Positions 12,201-27,036 of a DNA stretch of 64,000 nt are shown here, in pieces; position 1 is the first letter of the stretch, and every line of letters starts with the position of its first letter. The notes beneath the pieces are model-generated. The model was not told the DNA's origin and made no database searches. It worked only from the letters and a program-made list of their open reading frames with translations. Source of the stretch: Salminus brasiliensis (taxonomy: Eukaryota; Chordata; Actinopteri; Characiformes; Bryconidae); the NCBI RefSeq assembly GCF_030463535.1, contig NC_132893.1, forward strand, positions 36,401,837 to 36,465,836, in the 5' to 3' direction. Position numbers and translations under genes: made by a program.

Positions 12201-15200
12201 GCTCTACAGGCTGGATTGCTACCCTGATCTACAGGAGGGTCTCACCTGATTACTGAGGCAGAAGCTCCCCCTGCCCCCTTCAAGTCACCTGCACTGCTTT
12301 GAACATCAGTGGGTACCACTCTGGCCAATGGCAGAGCCCTTGACCCTAAGCCAAGGTCTGGATCTGCTGACACAGAAACTCCCACTTTCTTCATCTCAGA
12401 CTTTTCAGCAAGTGGAGTAAACGTCAAGGGGGTGGAGGTTGTGTGAGATGGGGACGTGGTGGATGCAACATCCTTATTCTTGCTTTGGCGTTCTGCTGGA
12501 AGAGAAAGCGGCTGATTTGGTGATTTAGCTGGAGGTAGCGGGGCCTGCGGCTTCTTTTTGGCAACTCCCATCAGTGCCTCACTTCCGTGGCATAGGGTGT
12601 CCAAGTTCAGAAGACTATCAGGTTTAGAGGCAAGGGATTCTGGGCACACCTCTTGAGCTGTACATGGAAGAGCACTCAACTGCAGAGATTCTGGTTCGTC
12701 CATCTTCTTCAGATGTTCTCCAACCTGTTCTTCTCCAGGGAGACCCCTCCCCTGATCCACAACAAGAACAAGTGCAGGTTTGGTATCTGTAAGAGACTTC
12801 AGGCCTTCTACGGTTCTGAAGTTTGAAGGGTTATGTAGGCTGTCTGAGTTTAGAGGAACTTTCGGCTTGTCTTCAGGGTGAGCGGGATCACCTGTTAGAC
12901 CTGAGCTTGACGATTGATCTTCAGACACTTCAGATTTCTGACCTGAGGTACATGTAGCCGGAGGTTTTGCAGGTGCTGGTCCCTTGTTGTGTCTGGCAGG
13001 CACTGGCCCACCACATGTGAAGGGATTGGTATCAGCTGGTTTCTGGGTAATCTGAGAGTCACCGTGTCCACAGTGTGAAGTCGATTGGGTCATAGCAGCC
13101 TGACCGTGGTCTGGATCGGAGTTTTGTCCTTTTCTGATCTTCATGCTCTGAATACACCAAGCCTTTAGTTGGTCTTTGGAGATAGGCGGCGCTTTGCTTA
13201 ACTGATGTCTTTCTTGACCTTCAGGGGTTGTCCTTTCTTGGCCAAGAGCTGCTGTGCATTGGTTTTCCTTATCTGGCTCTTCTGTGGTCTTCCTCAGAGA
13301 GCCAGGTGGAGCAGGTGCCGGGCGCTTCGACACTTCTTTTGAAGGGGAATGCTGTTTGGTCTCCTCCAGCAGGATTCCTCTGGCAGGTTTTGGTTTTGGC
13401 ATCTCTGGCTTGTTCTGCGGCGGTAGCGGGGCACGTTCTTTCTTAGCGGTCCTCTCAGTGCTCCTTTCAATACTGCTGAGGTTCTCAAAGCTGCCATCAA
13501 CTGAAACGTCATCATCATCATCATCATCATCCAAAAACGGGTTGGTGTTCACCACAGATGGCTGGGAAACATTCCTAGAGACGGACGCACTGAAGAAACA
13601 GGACGAGGATAAAGACAAGAAGGAGGAGCTTTAGCTAAAAAGATTCGCCAGGACATATTCTGACCATGAAGGTGAAGAACAGTGGAGACAGATCAGTATT
13701 TAACCCTCAGATGCAGCGATGGGGTTGCTGTGAGTGGTGTGGTACAACTATGACGACGTGTTTGATAGCAGAATATCAGATCAGTGACCATTAAAAATGG
13801 TTAGTAAATGAAACTGATCGTTTTACAGCACTGTTTATAGATCAGTTCTAGGTTAGATATGTACGTATGTGCAAATGGTTGGATGAGCATCCATGCATTT
13901 AAGGGTTAAGACTGCTCCTCCAACAGCTGCTACGTTTCCATCCGAAGGACATCAGGGAAGCCTACAGTGCTGAATTTACCATGTAAATAAAATTAGAGAT
14001 GGAAACACACTTTTTATATCCATCAACCAAAACTGTGTCAACTTCAGCAGGAAATGCCATCATTACATGTGTGTTTGATTCCCTGAGTCAGTTTGATGGA
14101 AAGGCAATTTTACATATTTATTACTGGTTATTTGCACAGAAAGTTGATGGAAACAACCAGAATCCTGGAAACCATTCAGTCTATGCCTAAGTACTGTAAA
14201 CCACAGGGTCCCAGAAAAGCCCCTGTCGAACCCTGTACAGTTTACAGCTTTCATAAATTCCAGCTGAACCACTGACTGGCTCAGAGCGGCTCACCAGTCT
14301 AATGCACTGCCACTACTGCCTGCCATCAGCGGCCGAGAGCCTGAGAGAGCACAACAGGCAGTGCTCTCTCCAGGAGGGTAGATGGCGCTCTCTCCCCTCA
14401 TCACTCCTTAGTGCTTCTTAAGGACCTGACACGCTCCACAGAGTGTGTCAGCTGCCCAGTGAAGGGTGGAGAGAGGCGGTGGCTGGTGTGGCATGTATGT
14501 GTTAAGCCCTTATGCTCGTTGGTAGTTCTAGGGGAAGCTACAAATGGGGGGTTGATTGGCCAGATTTAGCAAATTTGCAGAAAAAGAGGAAAACATTGAC
14601 AAACAAAATAAAAACGACGCTCAAGCAGTGACCCTCCTGCCACCCACATCCCGCCCCCCTTCCGCAAGTCAGTGTGTTTTAGGAGATATCCTGCATGAGT
14701 CAGAGAATTAGAACTGCAACATCAGCTTTTGGACACAGGCAGAGATTTCCTAAGCTTCCTGTGGGCAGACCTCAGACATAGATCACTGGGTGAGTGGAGG
14801 CTGAAGAGCTGCAGGGTTAATGACGAGGGTTAGCAGAGTCAGTGTTCAAACCAGGCAGGGGAAAGAATACCCAGGAGACGTGGGGTGGAGCGGTCTTTAT
14901 TGAGATTCGGTTAGTTAACTAGAATTAAGCGATGAGACGATCAGATCACTTAATCCCAGTGGTTACAGTTAGAGTTTGAATCATCAGAGCAGGAAGGAGA
15001 GTTCTCACTGCCCAGACCCCTCAACCCTCTGACGGGAAGTCTGTACAAACACAAATATCTGATTTAATTAAGAACAGCTTCAGCATCTTTCACACAAACC
15101 GTAATCACTCACTCAAACCGAGCCTCCGGCACCTCCGGCACGCACGGGTACGCCCGCGGAGAACTCCTGAATATTTCACTAAGGTGCCAAATATCTTCCC

Positions 15201-18200
15201 AGAGCTCTTCTAATGAGCTGCTCATGGCGGACTGGTGTCGGATCCCACCGCTGGACGGATTCTATGACGCTGTGACTCCAGTAGTAGGTTTACTCAGGTT
15301 GCTCAGCCAGAGAGCCTCCAAGGCTCTCAAACGCTGATCAGAGGTCTAGGAGAGGTCTACTGGACAACGAGTCACAGCAAGCTGAGGAAAGCCCAGAATC
15401 CCTCCCAAACCACAAACATCATGAGAGACACTGTGCCCAAACCCAGCAGTGACCAGAAAAGAGATCTACTCATTCCCTAAACACAGAGATGGAAAATTCA
15501 GGTTCAGAAAGTAAAAAACTTTCCATCTGTCTGGGCAGCTCTGGGCAGCTCCGGGCAGCTCCGGGCAGCAAACTCTTGAGGAACCTTCTGAACCTGAACT
15601 TTCCAACTCTGCTTCAGTAAGAGCCTATCCAGCAGCCTAATCAACATTATTCACGTCACGTGTGCGTGATTCTGGTTCATCAGAGTATATACACTATATG
15701 GACAAAAGTATTGGGACACCTGCTCCTTCATTGTTTCTTCTGAATTAATGTTATTAAAAGAGTTGATCCTGCTTCTGTTGGAGTAACTGTCTCTACTGTC
15801 CAGAGATGAAGACTTTCTACTAGATTCTGGAGGAGCATTGCTGTGGGATTTGATTGCATTCAGCGAGAAAAGTGTTAGTGACAGCAAGATCCCACCGCAT
15901 CATCCCCAACTCATCCTAAAAGTACTGGATGGAGCTCCACCACCATCATTCCAGAGAACACAGTTCTTCCACTGCTCCACAGCTCAATGCTGGGGGGCTT
16001 TACACCCCTCTAGTATATAACAATATTTCAATAATACTGTATATATATGTTTAATAAAATTTGAACATACAGTACATATGTGCAGGAACATCCTGGAGTC
16101 CCTGCCTCTAGAAGCAGAACTGGACAGCCCTTCATGTACTGGCTACATTCATGCTAACTGATACTCTGCTGAAGGTTTGAGTAAACGGAGTCAGAACTGG
16201 CACCAACCTGGGCTTCACTGCGGACACTCTGGCCGAGCGGACGGAAGCTGAAGATTGAGGGATGGTCGGTTCCTCAAAGGGGTTTGTGGAAGCAGGTTCC
16301 TCAGAGGCGCTCCACTCAGACTGGTTTGTGGAGGACACGCCCTCAGACAGAGGTTCCTCTCGAGGTTTTGAGGCTGTGCTCACTTTACCAGTCCTGGCTT
16401 TCGGAACTGGCATCTGTTCCTTCATCTCCCTCTCCTTCTTCTTCCTCTCCTCCTCCTCCCTCATCTCCCTCTCCTTCTTCTTCCTCTCCTCCTCCTCCCT
16501 CATCTCCCTCTCCTTCATCTCCCTCTCCTTCTTCTTCCTCTCCTCCTCCTCCCTCATCTCCCTCTCCTTCTTCTTCCTCTCCTCCTCCTCCCTCATCTCC
16601 CTCTCCTTCATCTCCCTCTCCTTCTTCTTCCTCTCCTCCTCCTCCCTCATCTCCCTCTCCTTCTTCTTCCTCTCCTCCTCCTCCCTCATCTCCCTCTCCT
16701 TCATCTCCCTCTCCTTCTTCTTCCTCTCCTCCTCCTCCCTCATCTCCCTCTCCTTCTTCTTCCTCTCCTCCTCCTCCCTCATCTCCCTCTCCTTCCTCTT
16801 CCTCCCCTCCATCTCCACACTCCGTCTTTCTTCCTCCAACCTCACTCTCTCCTTCTCCTTTCTCTCCTCTGCCTCACGTATTCTCTTCTCCTCCTCCTCC
16901 TCCTCTCTCTTCCTCTCCACTTTCACCCTCTCCTCTTCTTCACAGACTCGCTGTGCTTCTGCTCTCTTTCGTTTCGCTGCCTCCTCTTGCTCTGCCACGC
17001 TCTTCCTCCGTCGCTCTTCCTCCTCCCTGACCCTTTTCTCCTCTGCCAGCCTCTTTTTCTCCTCCTCCTCCTTCCTAATCCTCCCTTCTTCCTCCACCCT
17101 CTTCCTCTTCTCCTCAGCTACCTTCCTAACCTTTTCCTCTTCCTCAGCCTTCCTCCTCTGCTCTTCTGCCTCCCTCTCCATCCTCATCCTCTCTCTCTCT
17201 TCCTCAGCCTTCCTCCTCTGCTCTTCTGCCTCCCCCTCCATCCTCATCCTCTCTCTCTCTTCCTCAGCCTTCCTCCTCTGCTCTTCTGCCTCCCTCTCCA
17301 TCCTCATCCTCCTCTGCTCTTCTGCCTCCCTCTCCATCCTCACCCTCTCTCGCTCTTCCTCAGCCTTCCTCCTCTGCTCTTCTGCCTCCCTCTCCATCCT
17401 CATCCTCTCTCGCTTTTCCTCAGCCTTCCTCCTCTGCTCTTCTGCCTCCCTCTCCATCCTCACCCTCTCTCGCTCTTCCTCAGCCTTCCTCCTCTGCTCT
17501 TCTGCCTCCCTCTCCATCCTCACCCTCTCTCGCTCTTCCTCAGCCTTCCTCCTCTGCTCTTCTGCCTCCCTCTCCATCCTCATCCTCTCTCGCTCTTCCT
17601 CAGCCTTCCTCCTCTGCTCTTCTGCCTCCCTCTCCATCCTCATCCTCTCTCTCTCTTCCTCAGCCTTCCTCCTCTGCTCTTCTGCCGCCCTCTCCATCCT
17701 CATCCTCTCTTGCTCTTCTTCAGTCTTCCTCCTCTGTTCTTCCAATTCCCTCGCCCTCCTCATCCTCTCTTCCTCAATCTTCCTCCTCTGCTCTTCTGCC
17801 TCTCTTTCTTTTCTCTGTCGCTCTTCCTCCTCTCTCTCAGCCCTTATCCTCTCCTCCTCAGCTCTCTCTCGTCTCAGCTCCTCCATCGACCCGTGTCCGG
17901 AGCTGGTCAGGCTGAGGGTGGAGCCTTTATCTTCAGGCTCCTCCATGTAAACGTGGCTGCCGTTGATGCACACCTGTGGGGGACCACCCTGCTTGAAGGT
18001 GAAGCCGCTCTGGGAGGCTTTGCTGTCCGTGCTGCCGTTGCGTTTGTGTGTGAGGAACTTAAATTTCTTCTTCCCTTTAAAGAGAGACAGAAACGTTTAT
18101 ATTCACTGTGTTACACCCTGCCACTGTTGGGCCCTTGAGCAAGACCCCTAACCCACCTCTGCTTCCCGGGGGCCGATGCAATGACTGTCCACCACTCTAA

Positions 18201-20136
18201 CTCGTGTGCTAACTGAACGTTCTACTGAAGATCCTCAGATTCATTTCAGCTGCTCACCAAACTCTCACCGCCGGCTTCATTCATGTGCAGTGTTTTTGCG
18301 TGACGGTGTGGTGTTCTGAATCACTAATAGCACTAATAGCAACATGCAAATGAGGAGTAGTGCCTGGTGTGAGACTGCTGTGTGTGCATCTGCCTCTCTG
18401 ACTCTCAGATTTCAGACACTGAAGACATAATTACCCTCAGGAGACTCTGCGTTGAGGCCGGAGGAGCTGCTGGACGCGATGGCCGAGTCTCTCTCTGGGA
18501 AGGAGCTCAGGGTGGACATGGACTGAGACGTGTTGCGGTGCAGGCTGGCTTTAGGAGCAAACAGAGACTTCAGTTTGTTTTTCTTCTTCTTCTCTGAGGA
18601 GGCCGGCCCCTCCTCTTCCTCTCCCTCGCTGTCAGTCAGGATCTGGGTGACGGAGGGGACAATGGCGGAGGCGGAATCGGACAGGCCCTCCTTCTTCTTG
18701 CCTCGGAGCTTGTCCTTCAGCTTGCCGATTTTGGAGCGGGACTTGTCCTGGCCGGACAGGTCGAACATGCTGACGGACATGCTGCCCTTCAGGAACTGGA
18801 TGTCCAGCTGGATCTCTCCTCGGTCCTTCTCCGGCTTGCCGGGTTTCCCAAACAGTTTGAACCATCTGTAAAAAAAAAAAAAAGACACAGCATGACGTTC
18901 TGCAGGTGTGTTCTCTCCAGTACCAGGATCCCAGCGTTACTAAAGCACCACATTAACACACACTGAACTGCACTGAACATGGTTTCCTGACATTCCTGAT
19001 TTTATTAAGTTCATTATTTAACATTGGTGTGTTTATTATTCTGGATTCTGATGCTGTTATAAAAGCACTAATCCACGGTACGCTCGGCTAGTGCTGAGTA
19101 CAGTTCTGCAATACACACCTTACACCAGAGCGGGGCGATATGGAAACATTTTAGATCACAATATTTAAAGATACAATATTTATCACATGTATTCATCAAG
19201 TAGACAAAAACAGCACCAACAGCGTTTAACTGCTATCCAAACACTCTCCTATACGGAGTGCTGTGATTTTTACTAAAAATATACTTCACTCCGTTAAATT
19301 AAATACAGAATACACTCCTTGTAATGAAACGTGCAGATAACCGGTGCTCTGTAAGCACTGACGATATCCACGATAAACTCAAAGCATACTGTGTACCATG
19401 ATAACACAATTTATCAGCTCTACCCTACTCTACTGAAAATCTACTGAATACAATATAATAAAAACTATATTCAACATTTGACTCAATTCTTCTTTGTTAA
19501 TAATAACAACTGCAATAAACAGCAGTTTTCGGTGTAGTTAGCTAAAAGGAGGCTGTGATTTCCAAACAGTGAAACCTCAGAATCAGCTCAGTGGATGGTA
19601 ACAGCTCGGTGCATTAAGTTAAGCATATTATTATTAGATATTATGTTTTTTTCACAGAAAGATGTAAAACAACTTTATAATATAAAGACACGGGTTTGAG
19701 AGTTTGAGATAAATGTAGTTTTCTACACTAAAATCAAAAGGTCAGATATGGACTTTATGGAGATTCAGCTTCTCTGTGTTTAAAACAGATCTGAGGGTTT
19801 TTTTGCTACACTGATCAACAGAAATCACACCGCACTCATCCACTCATCCACTCATCCACTCATCCACTCATCCACTCATACACTCATCCATCATTCATGT
19901 GTGTGTTCATGTGTTTAGTTTATTTTTACGTGTATATTTAATGAATCATGTGAAAAATAATTATATTTAATTAAAATATAAATAATATTACATTTACATC
20001 AAAAGGTTGGTATATTCATTGATTCAGGTAAATTCATCAGCAGCGTTCGTTCTGACTGACCCTGGATCCCAAAACTAAACCAGAAACTAACAATCACTGA
20101 AACACTTTCATATGACTGTAAACACTCCTAAATGAT

Positions 20137-20192
<56 letters not shown>

Positions 20193-21055
20193 GTAATGCT
20201 GAGTGAAAATGTGCTACGCTGCTATAACTTAATCTCTTTGTTGGGTGCGGTCTGCATGAACACTGAACCTCTGCACAGATCATATTCTAATTCTATTTCA
20301 ATTAAATTCATTTATTTCCAAATCTTGAATCTTAAATTTGAGGAAAATAAATAATAAAACTAATAATAATAGAAAAGAGGATATCAACCACCACAACAAC
20401 AACAATAATAATAATAACTTTTAGTTGATAGAGCGTATTTACAAGCACAAGGTTGCTTTAGAAACGCTGCACATTAATTACTAAATAACTCCAGAATCAT
20501 TTTTGTTACCTGAAGAACGAGGTTTAAAAAGAGATTTATCTACAGAACAAACCTTTAAAACCTTTAACTAAACGTTTCCTAGAAACTTTAAAGTATTTAG
20601 AGGTTCTTTAAACTTAAAACGGCTTCTTCACATGTATCCATCCCACTTCCACCAGCAGCTCTCTGAAGACCCTCTGAAGCTTCTGTTTCTCAGTTTCAGC
20701 TGGATGTTTTTTAATGTGGCTCTAATTTCTTATCCAACTTCCTCAGAACCTCCAAAACCCACAAAACGTCTCCAGCTGTCAGGACTCTCAGCTGGACACA
20801 TCAGTGCTGAAATCAGCAACTTCTGAAGCATTTGGGCAACAAAGTTCCTCCTGACCCACAGGAAATGGGCTTCTTTCCTAGAAAGTCAGCTGATCTTCTC
20901 CAGGAAACAGACGCATGTGGGTCCAGTCAGGCTGAAGGGTCATTAGGTACAGAAAAGCACAGCACACACACTCCTACACCAACCAGCAGCCTTACAGCAC
21001 TCAGCACCAGCCCACCATGAAGGCACTGTTCATAACCTGCCCATAAAGGGTGTGT

Positions 21056-21086
<31 letters not shown>

Positions 21087-22138
21087 GTGGACCTGAGCAG
21101 GTGTGTGTTTAAGTACCTTTAGCATGGAAATAGTATCACCAACAGGGAGCAGGACAAAATGAAAAACACAAGGCCTAGAACGGACCCCTGAGGGACACCA
21201 CGGGTCGAGGATGTAGACGACTGATGGTCTGAAGAAGCAGTTTAGTGAAAAGTATCATGACTGATCTCTGACTCCAGATTCAGTGGATCAATAAAGGCCC
21301 GTTTGGTTCATGACATGTTTATTTAGTTTACAACAGGAGATGCTAGGCTAATGCTGCTAACAAACACTTTCTGGACCTAGATCAGCCAGCAGTGCTCACC
21401 TCTCTGAACACACCCATGATTCATGAATCTCCCGAATGCTGTAGAAATTCTCTTAACCTCTTCCTTCATTTCTAAAGTAGTTACAGAAAAAAGCAAATAC
21501 ATGAAGATTCCACGTGTTGATGGACGGGAGATTGGTGACCGTCTAAATACAGTGTCTGTTAGCAGTGCTAGCCTAGCACCTCCTGTCCTGCTCACAGATA
21601 CCGAACCCGACTCGGCTGATCGACTGAATCTGCTGTTTTCAATCATGACTGTCTGATTTTGCTGAACTGCTCCTTTAAATCATCAGTAATCCACTGAAGT
21701 ATGTGGAGAATTTTAAGAAAATGGGTGGAACTCCCCTTTAGGTCATGTGGCTCAGTGAGAAATCCTGCTTTATGAAAAGAAGAGCCGGTCGTCTCAGCTC
21801 CGGATAAAGACAAGCTGAAAGTGGTGTAGAGGTGCTGAACAGCAGTAAGTTAATTATGCTAATTAACCTAATTAACCTAATTAAGCGCATTTACGGTCAT
21901 TACACTGAAAGAGTACAAAGACATTCTTCTTTTCTCAAATCCCAGTTTTAAAAGCCAGGGTCAACCATGCTACAGCGCCCTCTGGAGCAGAGAGGCTTAT
22001 GGAACTTGCTCCAGCAGCTTAGCAGACTCGGGTATCGACCCCACAACCCTGTGGGTGGAGAGTTCTGGGGATAGGAGAAGAGCAGACACTGAGAGGAAAA
22101 AACTGATCCATAGAAAGCACCAGAATAGTCAGGGTTAG

Positions 22139-22188
<50 letters not shown>

Positions 22189-22583
22189 CCATTCGAGAGT
22201 GGAATTCAGACAGACAGACAGACAGTGAGATGAGGGGGTAAACCGGGGTCTTGTTGTTATTAATTTATATGATGAACCGTCTGGAATGACCTCCTCCTCT
22301 CTGACCAGCAGGACCTCCAGACCCTCAACCCAACACTCCTCCTACACACACTGCAGACTGCAGCCAGGCCTAACACTCAAACCACTGCAGTCTCGTGTCC
22401 CGACCTGCCCCTACCTGCCCCAACCCGCCCCACTGAGCTGACAGATCGCTGAGGGAGGACGGTTCTCCTCCCTCCAGTTCTCCAACCGCTCATCGCTCAG
22501 TCACGCCAGCTTACACAACCAGGGAGTGTTCCTTCTGCTCAAACTCACAGAACCTTAAAATCAGCCCCTAAGCTGATGTACTG

Positions 22584-22633
<50 letters not shown>

Positions 22634-24577
22634 CTATACAATCAGTACACTGCTGCTGAGACACAATTAACATTTACTGCTGTCAATCAACCAACCTCTG
22701 GACCATTACTGATCAGTCAATAACACCCACTGATCACCCTGCATTCCTCTAGACGGAGCGCGTAGATCACACCAACATCATACAGCATTTATAAAACGGA
22801 AACAATGAACTACAAAAAAGTCTATGTGGACATTTCTTCATAAAAGGCCATCACTCTATGGACAAAAGTATTGGGACACCTGCTCATTCATTGCTCCTTC
22901 TGAAATCAAGAGTACTAAAAGAGCTGATCCTGCTTCTGTTGGAGTAACTGTCTCTACTGTCCAGAGAAGAAGACTTTCTACTAGATTCTGGAGGAGGAGC
23001 ATTGCTGTGAGGATTTGATTGCATTCAGCGACAAGAGCGTTAGTGAGCTCAGGATGTTGAATGGATGATTCACCCAACACCCCAACACCTCATCATCAAC
23101 TCCCCAACTCATCCCATTGAAAAGTACTGGTTGGAGCTCCTCCACCATCACTCCAGAGAACACGGCTCCTCCACTGCTCCACAGCTCCTCAATGCTGGGG
23201 GGCTTTATACCCCTCTAGCCCACGCCTGGCATTAGGCAGCATGGAGCCAATAGGGTCATGATGTTGATCTGCTCTACAGGGACTAGACAAGCTGTGTGTG
23301 CATTTGCACATCTGTGTCAGCAATGGGTGCAGATTGAAGTAGCTGAAGGTCTTTATTAGAAGGGGTTCTGGTGGCGAGCCTTTAAAGTCTGTGAGCAGCA
23401 CTGCGGTCACTCTTGGGACGGACCCGGAGAGCCTCAAGCTCAGTGTCCTATTTGTCCAGCGGGAAACTACAGAAACAAACAAACAAACAAACAGCCGTGA
23501 CGGCCCCTCTGTGTGTTCGGTGTCCGACATGTTTAACTCAAGCAAATCATGCCAGGAATCATAACTGACCACTATTATGGATACTGACCAATCCTGTGGT
23601 TCCTAAACTCCACACAGGTCCCATTTCTGCTCCAGCTGAATGTTTTAGGATTTGGGATGAAGCTGAAACATGGGTGATCCAGGGAGCTCTGAGGAACAGA
23701 CAGAGAGAACAGGACTGACGGCTGAAGTGCTGCTGTACGGCGGGGCAGTGGAGAAGGGGAAGTGGCCGTTTGTGAAGCAGGAAGTTTCATCAGATCCTGG
23801 GTGTTGGCTCTGAGTTCAGATAATAAAGTTAATGATGCGAGCACGACTCACACCCCTCACCCCCCCCCCCACACACACACACCCCTCAGCAGGGCTGGGC
23901 ATCAAAACTGGCCAAACTACTAGTCAACCCTACCATTCCAAACCTCCTGAGCAGTCTGCCTCGAGTCAGTACGCTCACTGGGAGAGTCAGGGGTCAGAAT
24001 GTGCTGTTGGTCAGGGTTGATGAGGAACAGGCTTCCCTGTGCAGAACAGCTTCCTCCAGAACATTAAACAATAGATACAGGTTTGATCTCCAGTGATGCC
24101 ACAGTCATCCGTGTCGGGGGTCTCAGGATCATGCTGATGCTCCACTGACTGGAACAGGTGGAGAAGGGCGTCTCCGTCATTCCCACTCCGGGCCGGAGCG
24201 CTGCTGCTGCTACTGCACTATGGAGGTTTGGTGGTGGAGCTGCAGGAGGAGAACCTCTCTCCAGAACTGCTGTGTAACGCTGCAGAACCCATAGAGTCAT
24301 ATTAGTGTAAAATCCTGTAGTGTTACTCTACCGCCTCAGCCCACATGCTGCTACACCTTCAGATCAAGCTTCTGCAGCTCTCACACTGTCCAGAAATGCA
24401 GGTGTGCAGCTGACCATGAGTATTATGTCAGTGGTGCGTTAGTTAAGACGTCTGTGTAACTCTGAACATCAATCCCTCCAGAATCCAGAGGACGCCAATT
24501 CTGCAAATTTCATCTTTTGCTTACAGCTTTAGAGATTGGGGGCGGGGGGGTGGGCAGTAGAGAGAGTAACTGTTCCT

Positions 24578-24633
<56 letters not shown>

Positions 24634-24735
24634 TAAAGAAGAAGGAAGAATAAACACCATCAATAACATGTCGCCATGATTCACGTTTCAATATCAGCCT
24701 TTATCTTCCTGAAAATAACAGTGACCTGACACACG

Positions 24736-24779
<44 letters not shown>

Positions 24780-24872
24780 CGTAGAAAGAAAAGGGAAGAT
24801 GGCACAAGGCCTTCTCCTTGATGTACTTAATAACAAAGCTGCACCTGCATGCATGCGCACACGCGCGCACAC

Positions 24873-24958
<86 letters not shown>

Positions 24959-25105
24959 ATCAGTTTTCTGTACTCGTGTGGAGATTCAGCTCTGAAGGAG
25001 AGTCAGATTTCTGACTCATCAATATCATAATTACTGCTGTAAAGACAGATCTATTAGCAGGTTCACAGCTATTCTTTTTTGTTACTAAAACAGTAATAAT
25101 AACAA

Positions 25106-25142
<37 letters not shown>

Positions 25143-26361
25143 ATGAACATTTCTTAAAGAAAAAAAAAAACACAACCAACAAAAACCCAGCCCAGCAGGC
25201 AGGGAAACTCCCCACACCAAAGTTCTTAAGATAGCTCAGTATCTCGTCCTATTAGTGGCAAAAAGTCCCTCTCAGCCTGACAGACGTCAGAGACTCTCAG
25301 TGGTGAACTCAGAAAGCCTTCAAGCCACAATATAGAGCCGCTCAGCGGCCGACCCAAAGAGCCTCCGGCCCGCAACATAGAGCCGCTCAGCGGCCGACCC
25401 AAAGAGCCTCCGGCCCGCAACATAGAGCCGCTCAGCGGCCGACCCAAAGAGCCTCCGGCCCGCAATATAGAGCCGCTCAGCGGCCGACCCAAAGAGCCTC
25501 CGGTCCGCAATATAGAGTCTAGTCTCCCAGCATCTGGCCCAGACAACAGCTTGATCCTGGACACGTCACAGACAGGGAATAACAGCAGTACCAGGTAGCT
25601 CTGAGCTCTGAGCTCTTTACTGAACAACTGCTCCTCAAATAAAACATGAGCTGTAATTGAGGAAAGGCAGAAATGTGCTCATGCATTGCCGTTATCCAAG
25701 CAAAATAAAAGTCCCCAATAAAAACAGACGACGAGACGCTTTCAGACGGCAGGTTCACTTACCGCCTCACATTTATTTACTGATTTTAAATGTGATCTGA
25801 TCTGTGAGGAACACCCTGAGCCGAACGGCTGTGATGGGTTAGATCCTGAGGTGAAGGCCGAGCTCACACAGGATTTAACAGTGGTTAGTGATGAGGGTAA
25901 CAGCCAGAACCCAAAATAACCTCCATGCAGCCTCTGTTCAGCTTCCGTTAGCATTCACCACAAACAACGAACTATTCACACCGAGGCGCTGCCCTTAGCT
26001 CCAGAGCTAGGAGGATTTACCGAGGGGTTTAAAACCTGACCTTCAACGATTATAACAGCAGCTCGGCTCTAATCAGACACTCCCAGAGTTTACCAACTGC
26101 AGGGTTTCCATAAAGCTCTGATAAAACTGATAACACCATGCGAACGGCTACATTAGCTTAACCAAAGGGCCAGGAGGCCTTCTGAGGAGACACACACTCT
26201 AAAGCCGACCTGCTCTGGTTCAGCACCTTTAGGATCAGTGGAGGCTTATCCAGAGGCCTCTGAGCTCTGAGCACTGCCAGCACACACTTCTACAACCACA
26301 CACACCCAACCACTCAGAGATACAGCCACTCTTATAGGCATCGGCGAACAACATGATTTCT

Positions 26362-26403
<42 letters not shown>

Positions 26404-26989
26404 GAGAAGCAGAAAACAATGATATTAGAATAAACACTAATAATAACACTCCTACAGAAAGTGGTGGTGGTTCTCCATCACTGTGTTCATCATTAGAACA
26501 TCTCCAGAGTTCTCCTCATGGAGTCTAGTATTATTTAGAGTTCTCCTCAGATCAACACCTGGTTTGGTGGTAAATCAGGGCTTAATGATGGTAAATCAGG
26601 TGAGCTGCTGCTGCTGCTGCTGATGGAGGTGAACACATCCTCCACGCTGTGCTGGCTGGACTGGGGGGCGTCCAGGAGAAACCCTGGAGGAACCGAGCTC
26701 TGTTCTTCAGACTAGCTCACCGACAAGATCTCACTGCTTTCTTTGAGAAGCTCTTGTTTCTCCTTTTTACTGGATTCATGTTCAGCTGCTTTATCTGTTC
26801 TGATGAGATCTGGAGCTTCTACAGTAGAACCCTATTATAACATTAATAAGCGGTTGGAGCTGCAGGATGAGGGACACGTCCTTATTCCCACTAGAGACAG
26901 AAAAGTGTTCTGCTGTCATTTCTGAGTAGAACCGTTCTTCTATGTAGAACAAAGAAACCACTCTGGGTACTACAGGTTTCCTCTACTGC

Positions 26990-27036
<47 letters not shown>

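Noticed and set aside
16262-17950. 562-residue Ser/Leu/Phe-rich frame opposite rab11fip1 exon 3
   Set aside because: It is the antisense of the Glu/Arg/Lys coding repeat; the low-complexity composition is dictated by the real gene on the minus strand.
23189-23572. 127-residue minus-strand frame
   Set aside because: It overlaps a MITE end and intronic sequence; no similarity to a family and no compatible exon phase in rab11fip1.
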